From CBFGWV01 sp965652545 (GTDB lineage: Bacteria > Pseudomonadota > Gammaproteobacteria > Competibacterales > Competibacteraceae): DNA of 12,919 nucleotides. Each line of letters starts with the position of its first letter. Within the stretch, counting starts at the first letter, position 1. Shown piece by piece: positions 7,111-12,919 of the stretch. The notes under the pieces are model-generated. The model saw nothing but the letters and a program-made list of their open reading frames with translations, did not search any database and was not told where the DNA came from. The stretch covers positions 1-12,919 of the forward strand of contig CBFGWV010000134.1 in NCBI GenBank assembly GCA_965652545.1. The letters are read 5' to 3'. The position numbers and the translations under genes were made by a program.

Positions 7111-7200
7111 CTATCTAGACGGCCTTGTGTGCCCGCCTGGAGCACCCCTGGGATCACCGAGTTGTACTCGGTAGCCGGCTGAAAGCCGGCCGTCTGATAG
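7111..7200. repeat. Short inverted repeat enclosing the left REP unit
   Basis: CTATCTAGACGGCC (7111-7124) is matched in reverse complement by GGCCGTCTGATAG (7188-7200), 13 pairs with one extra T on the left. It encloses the left part of the larger inverted element and could extend a hairpin after the MocR gene. Confidence 0.5.
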
Positions 7201-7299
7201 ACCATCAACGTTGATCAAACCGTTATGGAATTCTCGAACCCTCAGGCGCAATGGCCGAGCGTTGCTCGGCTACCGAGTACAACTCGGTGATCCCAGGGG
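7145..7299. repeat. REPIN-like element with 32-bp perfect inverted arms
   Basis: Bases 7145-7176 are the exact reverse complement of 7268-7299 (32 of 32), separated by 91 bases. Each arm contains the small hairpin ACCGAG-N5-CTCGGT. Just inside each arm is a GTAG followed by a hairpin: left GTAG at 7171-7174 with GCCGGCT-GAA-AGCCGGC (7174-7190), right the same arrangement on the minus strand with GCCGAGC-GTT-GCTCGGC (7254-7270, GTAG as CTAC at 7270-7273). GTAG plus palindrome is the hallmark of REP sequences moved by RAYT transposases, and two in inverted orientation form a REPIN. The inner spacer also has the palindrome ATCAACGTTGAT (7204-7215). The location between convergent genes is typical. 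No RAYT gene is in the window; a small MITE is the alternative. Confidence 0.75.
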
Positions 7300-7332
7300 G
7301 CGCCTGTCCGACGGTCTGAGGCGTAGCCTCCT

Positions 7333-7362
7333 CCCAGCCCAGCCCAGCCCAGCCCAGCCCAG
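7333..7362. repeat. CCCAG pentanucleotide array, six copies
   Basis: Six exact tandem CCCAG units are followed by a degenerate CCCGG (7363-7367). The array lies about 100 bases past the stop of the first glycosyltransferase gene and outside any credible gene. Copy number is likely unstable through strand slippage. Confidence 0.9.
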
Positions 7363-7468
7363 CCCGGCCGCGCCCCCGCCAAAACGCACGCCTCACGGCC
7401 CCGTCCGAGTCACAGTCGCTGACACACCCGACCCGCCCGACTCCCAACCAAACACGCCAACGAGCCCG

Positions 7469-9895
7469 TTACACCGTCTCCCCTGGCCCCAACGCCGGGA
7501 CGATGATCGGTGCCGTCGGCTGCCCATCGAGAAAGCGCTGCCACATGACGGTGTAGGCGCGCTCCAGATGACGCACCCGCCGCACCGTATCGAACATCGG
7601 CGACGACACCCGCCGCTGCGCAAGCTGCCCACGAACATCGGCCAACAACCCCGGGTCGCGTGCCAGCGCGAACGCCTTGTCCGCATACTCCGCGGGCGAT
7701 TCGGCAACCAACCACCCCATATCCAGCGTGCGCAGAAAACTCGCACACACCCGCGCCGGAAACCCCTGACCGAGCAGTGTCACGATCGGCACCCCCATAC
7801 GCAATGCATCCACGCCGGTGGTATGGGCGTTGTACGTGAAGGTATCCAAAAACAGATCCGCATGGCGCAGACGCTCCAGATGCCGTGCCTTATCGCGCGC
7901 CCTGGCAAAGACAATGCGCTGCGGATCCACACCCTCGGCGCCGGCCATCGCAAACAAGGTGTCGCGCACCCTGTCCGAGCATTGGAACAGCCACAGCACA
8001 CTGCCGGGTACCTGTCGCAACAAACCCAGCCAAATCCCGAACGACTCCGGGTCCAGCTTGCGCTCATTGTTCATGCAGCAGAACACAAAGCCCTTCTCCG
8101 GCAGCCCCTCGTCCGCCCGGGTGATGCCATCGTCCGCCACCCGTTCGCGCGAGACGATGAAATAACACTCCGGCAACATCACCGGTTGCTCGGCCACGCT
8201 CGCCCAATCGGCCTGCGGCAATACCACCGGGTCGGCCACGATATAGTCGACGAAGTCTGCACCCAGGGTGCCGGGATAGCCCTGATAATTGACCTGTATC
8301 GGCGCCGGCCGGGCCGCAAGCGACTCGGTGCGGCAGTAATTGGTGTAGCCGGCCAGATCGACCAGGATATCGATCTCATCGGCCCGGATACGCGCGCTCA
8401 ACTGCGCGGCGGAGTCCGCCTGCACATCGAAAAAGGCATCGCAGCCGGCGGCGATACGCAAGGCGTACTCGTCATGCGAGGCCTTGGTCGAGTAGGCCAC
8501 CACCTCGAAGCGATTGCGGTCGTGCGCCGGAAACATATCCTGGCTCAGGTGCCCGATCGCATGGTGACGAAAGTCGCCCGACAGATAGGCCACGCGGATA
8601 CGCCGGTGGTGGCGGCGGCTTGCCGGGTCCACCGCCGGCAGCACCGGCGGCGCCACCGCGCGGATCGCCCCGACGTAACCGCGCGCGACCTTCAGCCGCA
8701 ACATCGGATCCAGCGGCAGGACCAGCGTGTCGAACGGCGTCAACACCGACGCCCGCCCGGCGTCCGCCTGGGCCGCCAGCGCCTCGGCCAGCGCGGGCAT
8801 CGACCCACGCTGCGCCCAATTGCCGGCGAGAATCTCCGTGCAGCGATAGGCCAGGACCAGCTCCCGCGCCGTGCAGTGACGGGTGATCCAGGACTCTGCC
8901 GGGCGCGAGGCCCCGCGGCTGGTGAGCACCTTCTCCAGCCCGTCGGGGTGGTGGCGACGACCCTCGGCCAGACAGGCATCGGCCGCATCGTAATCGCCCC
9001 GCTGCAACAACAGCAGCGCCCGCCCGAACAGGGCGAGGCGGCGGCTCTCCTCGTGCGCATCGAACAGCGGCAGCAGGCGCTCCAACCGGTCGGCGCGGCC
9101 CTGGCGGATCAGCAGCCAATGGCACAGCCGCGGCACCAGCAGCGGCCACAGCGCCGGCAGGTGGCGTCGTACGTGGTCGAGCCGATCCGTCAAATCGTCA
9201 TCGAGGCCATCGAGCAAGGCGGTGACGATGTCGTCCTGGATGTCATCGTCATCGAGCAGATCCTGCTCCAGCACCTGCAATCCGGCCAGGGCCTCGGCGA
9301 ACAAGCCCGTGCGCAGCTCGGCCTGGGTGCGGCCAAGCCTCACTTGCGGTACGTCGGCCAACTCGGCAGGCAGCGCCCGATAGGCCGCAAGCGCGGCGGC
9401 ACTGTCGCCCAGGCCCAAATGGGCGACGGCGCGGTTGATCAGCAACTGCGGGTTGTCCGGTGCCCGCGGCAGGACACGGTCGACCACCGCCAGGGCTTCG
9501 GCCTCGCGATCGCGGGCGATGAGCAAGGCGGTCAGTTCGATCGCGGCCTGGAGACCGACCGCTGGGTCGTCCAGCAGTGCGTTGAATGCCGCGATGGCGT
9601 CGGTCCATAGACCTAAGCGCGAGGCGGCGATGGCATGGTTTGCACGCAACGGCGCGATGGTCGGCCAACGGGCCAGCGCCTCGGCCGCGGCGCTCAGCGC
9701 CCCTCGCGCCTGACCCGATTGCAGCAGGGCGACGACTCGCGCCAGGTGGATATCCGGCACGTCCGCACCGGCACCGGCCAGGGCCTGGTCGGCGGCCGCC
9801 ACGACGCCGGGCCAGTCGCCGCGGGTCCAGGCGGCGACCAGTGCGGCCGGCAAGGTGGGGTGGGGCGTCTGCTCCGCGGGTGGGGCGTCGGACAC
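7469..9895 (-). CDS. TPR-containing O-GlcNAc-transferase-like glycosyltransferase (Glyco_transf_41), copy 1
   Basis: This is a predicted cytoplasmic protein glycosyltransferase of 808 residues, related to eukaryotic OGT and plant SPINDLY. Residues 1 to about 420 are helical TPR-like repeats (for example PDNPQLLINRAVAHLGLGDSAAALAAYRAL), which usually bind the protein substrate, with an acidic stretch at 212-235. The catalytic part (about 430-790) has YLSGDFRHHAIGHL (His445 matching OGT His498), GYTNYCRTESLAARPAPIQV, YPGTLGADFVDYI, NNERKLDP (Lys613 matching Lys842), DKARHL (Lys669, His672) and NAHTTGVDAL (Asp696 matching Asp925). The alignment is by eye. It starts at a GTG 9 bases after the upstream paralogue's stop, with GAGGAG overlapping that stop, so translation is likely coupled. 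Donor sugar and target protein are unknown; adhesin or flagellin are precedents in other bacteria, not evidence here. Confidence 0.88.
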   Translation of the reverse strand: MSDAPPAEQTPHPTLPAALVAAWTRGDWPGVVAAADQALAGAGADVPDIHLARVVALLQSGQARGALSAAAEALARWPTIAPLRANHAIAASRLGLWTDAIAAFNALLDDPAVGLQAAIELTALLIARDREAEALAVVDRVLPRAPDNPQLLINRAVAHLGLGDSAAALAAYRALPAELADVPQVRLGRTQAELRTGLFAEALAGLQVLEQDLLDDDDIQDDIVTALLDGLDDDLTDRLDHVRRHLPALWPLLVPRLCHWLLIRQGRADRLERLLPLFDAHEESRRLALFGRALLLLQRGDYDAADACLAEGRRHHPDGLEKVLTSRGASRPAESWITRHCTARELVLAYRCTEILAGNWAQRGSMPALAEALAAQADAGRASVLTPFDTLVLPLDPMLRLKVARGYVGAIRAVAPPVLPAVDPASRRHHRRIRVAYLSGDFRHHAIGHLSQDMFPAHDRNRFEVVAYSTKASHDEYALRIAAGCDAFFDVQADSAAQLSARIRADEIDILVDLAGYTNYCRTESLAARPAPIQVNYQGYPGTLGADFVDYIVADPVVLPQADWASVAEQPVMLPECYFIVSRERVADDGITRADEGLPEKGFVFCCMNNERKLDPESFGIWLGLLRQVPGSVLWLFQCSDRVRDTLFAMAGAEGVDPQRIVFARARDKARHLERLRHADLFLDTFTYNAHTTGVDALRMGVPIVTLLGQGFPARVCASFLRTLDMGWLVAESPAEYADKAFALARDPGLLADVRGQLAQRRVSSPMFDTVRRVRHLERAYTVMWQRFLDGQPTAPIIVPALGPGETV

Positions 9896-9904
9896 GGGGT
9901 CTCC

Positions 9905-12316
9905 TCAGGGACGGCGGGGCAAGGCCGGCACCGCGATGGGCTGCGCACGCTCCCCGCTCAGGAACCGCGTCCACATGCTGCGATAAGCCTGTTCCAGGTG
10001 GCGCACCCGGCGCTCGGTGTCGAACAACGGCGACGACAAGCGTCGCGTCAGGATATCGGCCCGCAGTGCCGCCAACCGGTCGGGGTTCTGTGCCAGCGCC
10101 AGTGCCGTGGCCAGATAGTCGTCGTGGCTCTCGGTGATCAGGTCGGGCCGCCCCAGCGCGGTGAGCAGGCTGGCACACACGCGGGCCGGGATACCGCGGC
10201 CCTTGAGGGTGACCACGGGCAGCCCGCTCCAGAGCGCGTCGGCGGCCGTCGCATGGGCGTTGTAGGTGAAGGTGTCCAGGAACAGGTCGGCCAAGCGCAG
10301 CCGCTCCAGGTGGACGGGTTTGTCGCGACGCTCGGCAAAGATGAGTCGCCCACTGTCGATGCCGGCGGCCGCGGCGCGTTGGCGCAGCATCGTGCGCATG
10401 CTCTCGGGGCCTTGCAGCAGCCACAGCACGCTGCCGGGGACGTGTTGCAGCAGCGCCAGCCACAGGTCGAAGGATTCGGGCTCCAGCTTGCGTGCGTGAT
10501 TCATGCAGCAGAAGACAAAGGCGTCCGCCGGCAGGCCCTCGTCGGCGCGGCCGATCCCCGATTCGCCGATCGGCTCGCGTGCGAGCATGAAATAACTCTC
10601 CGGCAGCAGCACCGGTTGCTCGTCGACCCACTCGCGGTCGGCCTCGGGCAACACCACCGGGTCGAGCACGATGTAGTCGACGAAGTCCGCCCCCAGGGTG
10701 CCGGGGAAACCCTGGTAGTTGACCTGGACCGGCGCCGGCCGGGCGGCCAGGGACTCGGTGCGGCAGTAGGTGGTGTAACCGCTCAGGTCCACCAGGATGT
10801 CGATCTCATCCGCGCGGATGCGCGCCGCCAGCTCCTCGGGGGTGTTGTCTTCGACATCGACGAAACGGTCGCAGTCCGCCGCGATTCGCTGGGCGTAGGC
10901 ATCGTGGCTGGCGCGGGCAGAGTAGGCGAAGACCTCGAACTGCGTCCGATCGTGCAGGGCATACATGGCCTGGGTGTTGTGCGCCAGGGGGTGATGGCGG
11001 AAGTCACCCGACAGATAGCCGATTCGGATACGCGAGCGGTGTGCGCGTGCCGCGGGGGTGACTGCCGGCAGCGTCGCCGGGGCGACAGCCTTCACGGCAC
11101 GCGCGTAACCGCGGGCGACCGCCTGCCGCAGGGCGGGCGAAAAGGGCAACTCCAAAGCCTCGAACGGGGACACCACCGGCGCGCGCCCTTGCGCCAGCCG
11201 TGCCTGCAAGTCCGCGGCCAACTGGGGCAATGCGGCGCGCAGCGACCAGTGACCGCTGAGCATCGAGATACCCCGCTGCGCCAGCGCCAGTTCGCCCGCG
11301 CTGCACTGGCGTGCGATCCACGACTCCGCTGGGCGGGGGTAATGGCGGCTGCCGAGCACATGTTCGAGGCCGTCCGGATCGCCCTGGCGGCCCTGCGCCA
11401 GCGCCTCGTCGGCCTCGGTCAGCCGTCCGTGCTGGATCTGGATCAAGGCCTCGCCGAACGCGGCCAGGCGCCGGCCGGTGTCGTCCTGGTCGAAGACCTG
11501 CCGGGCGCGGGCGAAAGTCTGCGGTTGCCATTGCCGCACCAACAGCGCGTTGCTCACGCGCAGCACGAGGTCTGGCCACAGCGTCGGCAGTTGGGTGCGC
11601 AGCGTCGCAAGCCGAGCTTCGAGCACCCCGTCGCTCAGGTCCGCCACCAGTGCATTGGCGACGTCGTCGACGACATCCTCGTCCAACAGATCCGTATCCA
11701 GACTCTGGAGGAGGGTCAGTGCGGCGGGGAATTCGCCCAGGTGCAGCAGGGCTTGGAGCATGCCGAGCCGGGTTTGGGGCAGGCCGGCGAGCGCGTCCGG
11801 CAGCGCCCGGTAGGCAGCCAAGGCCCCGGCGTGGTCACCGCTGCCCAGGCGGGCGGCGGCGCGGTTGATCAACAGCTGCGGGTTGTCCGGCACCCGGGGC
11901 AGGGCAGTGTCGATGACGGTCAGTGCCTCGGCCTCGCGGTCCCAGGCGATGAGCAAGGCGCTCAGTTCGATAGCCGCCTGCACGCCCACGGCAGGGTCGG
12001 GCAACAGTGACCGGAGTTCGGTGCAGGCCTCGTCCCATAACCCCAGACGGGAGCGGGCGATGGCGCGGTTCATGCGCAACAGTGGGTGGCCGGGCCAGCG
12101 GGCCAGGGCGGTGCTGACAGCATCCAAGGCCTCGCGCGCCCGCTGCAACCGAAGCAGGGCGGCCACCCGCGCCAGGTGAACGTCGCTGACGCCCTCGAAC
12201 CCCTCGGCCAGGGCGTCCTCCGCGGCCGTGACCACCGCCGGCCAGTCGCCCTGCGACCAGGCGGCGATCAATGTGTTGGGTGGGGCGGGTGGTTGGGCTG
12301 GAGAGGACTCGGACAC
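9905..12316 (-). CDS. TPR-containing O-GlcNAc-transferase-like glycosyltransferase (Glyco_transf_41), copy 2
   Basis: This is an 803-residue paralogue of the gene directly downstream, colinear over the whole length, so the pair arose by tandem duplication. An N-terminal TPR region (about 1-420) is joined to a GT41 catalytic region with YLSGDFRHHPLAHN (His442, matching OGT His498), GYTTYCRTESLAARPAPVQV, FPGTLGADFVDYI, NHARKLEP (Lys610, matching Lys842), DKPVHL (Lys666, His669) and NAHATAADAL (Asp693, matching Asp925). It differs from copy 1 at contacts to the nucleotide-sugar: HTTG becomes HATA, and the position equal to OGT Gln839 is His607 instead of Asn. It starts at a GTG (12314-12316) with AAGG about 8 bases upstream, and like copy 1 begins GTG-TCC-GA. 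It is the first gene of a likely two-gene operon and may share a transcript with the gene before it. Substrate unknown. Confidence 0.88.
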   Translation of the reverse strand: MSESSPAQPPAPPNTLIAAWSQGDWPAVVTAAEDALAEGFEGVSDVHLARVAALLRLQRAREALDAVSTALARWPGHPLLRMNRAIARSRLGLWDEACTELRSLLPDPAVGVQAAIELSALLIAWDREAEALTVIDTALPRVPDNPQLLINRAAARLGSGDHAGALAAYRALPDALAGLPQTRLGMLQALLHLGEFPAALTLLQSLDTDLLDEDVVDDVANALVADLSDGVLEARLATLRTQLPTLWPDLVLRVSNALLVRQWQPQTFARARQVFDQDDTGRRLAAFGEALIQIQHGRLTEADEALAQGRQGDPDGLEHVLGSRHYPRPAESWIARQCSAGELALAQRGISMLSGHWSLRAALPQLAADLQARLAQGRAPVVSPFEALELPFSPALRQAVARGYARAVKAVAPATLPAVTPAARAHRSRIRIGYLSGDFRHHPLAHNTQAMYALHDRTQFEVFAYSARASHDAYAQRIAADCDRFVDVEDNTPEELAARIRADEIDILVDLSGYTTYCRTESLAARPAPVQVNYQGFPGTLGADFVDYIVLDPVVLPEADREWVDEQPVLLPESYFMLAREPIGESGIGRADEGLPADAFVFCCMNHARKLEPESFDLWLALLQHVPGSVLWLLQGPESMRTMLRQRAAAAGIDSGRLIFAERRDKPVHLERLRLADLFLDTFTYNAHATAADALWSGLPVVTLKGRGIPARVCASLLTALGRPDLITESHDDYLATALALAQNPDRLAALRADILTRRLSSPLFDTERRVRHLEQAYRSMWTRFLSGERAQPIAVPALPRRP

Positions 12317-12415
12317 CGTGCAAGCCTTGCGTGGTGGTAGGTTGTGAAGGCCCGAATCCTAACACGCACGATGTCGTGCTCCAGTCGCAGACTCCCTCGA
12401 CCGTGGGTGCTCCCC
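12317..12415 (-). promoter_or_regulatory. Possible promoter region for the glycosyltransferase pair
   Basis: In this 99-base gap TAGGAT (plus 12356-12361, minus strand) could be a -10, but no good -35 is seen at 16-18 bases. Beside it GCACGA-TG-TCGTGC (12366-12379) is a small perfect inverted repeat that could be an operator over the spacer. The evidence is weak; the pair may instead be transcribed from the gene at the right edge. Confidence 0.25.
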
Positions 12416-12919
12416 CTAGAACAAATGCACCAGCTTGTTGACCTCGTACGTTGGCGACCCGCCCAAGAACACATCCGCATCGAACGCTGCGAGCCATGCG
12501 ACGTTCAGCACGTGCTGCGCGTACCACTGCCCGCTGTACGAGCTGAACCGTCCGTTGATCAGAAACCGCCCGGTTTCGCCGGTTTTCAACCGGAACAAGC
12601 GGTGACGGTAACGGCCGCGGTTGGGCTGGCCGAACGTCAGGCCGCTGTAGGTGTAGCTGACCGTCAGTTCGCCATCGTGCACGGTGAACCCGAAGGGACC
12701 CTGTTTTTGCACCGGGTCGAGCGACGCCAGCGACTGCTCCGGTCGGAAGTCCTGCCATTCGGCGCTACGGACCTCGTGCACATGCATCGTGCCGGGCACC
12801 GTGGGTGTGGGCACGGCGTAGCGGGTCGGCACCGCGTTGCGCCTGGCGGCATTCGGCATGCCGCGGGAGCGCTTGGTCCATTGCAGGACGATGTGCTGAA
12901 CCAGCAGGGTGGTCATGGC
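12416..12919 (-). CDS. Hypothetical protein, possibly 5'-truncated by the window edge
   Basis: I do not recognise this family. The frame is open to the right edge. The first ATG (12914-12916) is only three bases from the end, so the true start may lie outside. The visible 166 residues begin with a basic, proline-rich stretch and continue with a well-formed, aromatic-rich part: FGFTVHDGELTVSYTYSG, YRHRLFRLKTGETGRFLINGRFSSYSGQWYAQHVLNVAW, ending VNKLVHLF. It looks soluble, with beta-rich character and no membrane segment. An internal ATG at 12787 is a possible start but lacks a ribosome site. It lies 99 bases upstream of the tandem glycosyltransferases on the same strand. Whether it is in their operon, or a glycosylation target, cannot be told. 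Confidence 0.6.
   Translation of the reverse strand, partial: AMTTLLVQHIVLQWTKRSRGMPNAARRNAVPTRYAVPTPTVPGTMHVHEVRSAEWQDFRPEQSLASLDPVQKQGPFGFTVHDGELTVSYTYSGLTFGQPNRGRYRHRLFRLKTGETGRFLINGRFSSYSGQWYAQHVLNVAWLAAFDADVFLGGSPTYEVNKLVHLF

Larger units (their letters stand above)
7099..7468. other. Convergent intergenic region rich in repeats, no gene seen
   Basis: These 370 bases lie between the 3' ends of the MocR gene and the first glycosyltransferase gene. They hold the REPIN-like element (7145-7299), an enclosing short inverted repeat, a small hairpin GAGGC-GTA-GCCTC (7318-7330) and the CCCAG array (7333-7362). From 7371 to 7468 I see only GC-rich, C-biased sequence without a convincing gene or a U-tract terminator. 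The hairpins may serve as bidirectional 3' ends for both transcripts. Confidence 0.6.

Noticed and set aside
7333..7367. CRISPR-like array
   Set aside because: The units are contiguous 5-mers with no spacers.
7211..9610. Open frame of 799 codons on the plus strand opposite glycosyltransferase copy 1
   Set aside because: It is antisense to a well-supported GT41 gene. Its product is rich in Arg, Gln and His without any domain, as expected when high-GC codon use removes stops on the other strand, and it also runs through the REP and CCCAG repeats.
9249..10631. Minus-strand frame of 460 codons bridging the two glycosyltransferase genes
   Set aside because: It is out of frame with both genes and spans their junction. 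The sequence is low-complexity Arg/Gly/Ala with no motif, and both true frames are intact, so it is not a frameshift relic.
9635..12010. Open frame of 791 codons on the plus strand opposite glycosyltransferase copy 2
   Set aside because: It shows the same shadow effect. Its resemblance to the 799-codon frame only mirrors the paralogy of the two real genes.

Overview
The window comes from a GC-rich proteobacterial chromosome. The gene families (beta-ketoadipate pcaIJ, a MocR regulator, O-GlcNAc-transferase-like proteins) and the REP-type repeat fit a gammaproteobacterium, but no marker here fixes a genus. I see no rRNA, tRNA, phage gene, transposase or CRISPR array.

Left part (1-4411). A periplasmic solute-binding protein on the minus strand diverges from pcaI-pcaJ, the two subunits of 3-oxoadipate CoA-transferase. 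In front of pcaI there is a good -35 box and two copies of a GTTCG-type motif resembling the operator of the IclR-family regulator PcaR. Next comes an MFS transporter gene that overlaps a DeoR-family repressor gene by 14 bases. These two look co-translated and functionally linked.

Middle part (4422-7098). A cystathionine gamma-synthase/methionine gamma-lyase-family PLP enzyme (minus strand) diverges from a MocR/PdxR-type regulator (wHTH fused to an aminotransferase fold). The AT-rich 124-bp region between them holds two near-consensus sigma70 promoters pointing outward and three TCAATAT repeats between their -35 boxes. This is a compact autoregulated switch. The regulator's promoter is so close to its ATG that its mRNA is probably leaderless.

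Repeat region (7099-7468). The convergent gap holds a 155-bp element with 32-bp perfect inverted arms. It contains two oppositely oriented GTAG-plus-hairpin units, as in a REPIN or REP doublet. A CCCAG pentanucleotide array (six exact copies) follows.

Right part (7469-12919). Two tandem paralogous genes of about 800 codons (minus strand, 9 bp apart, both starting with GTG) encode TPR plus Glyco_transf_41 proteins, i.e. bacterial OGT/SPINDLY-like protein glycosyltransferases. Their key catalytic-site residues are kept, but they differ at two donor-contacting positions. Upstream of them, running off the right edge, is a gene of unknown function.
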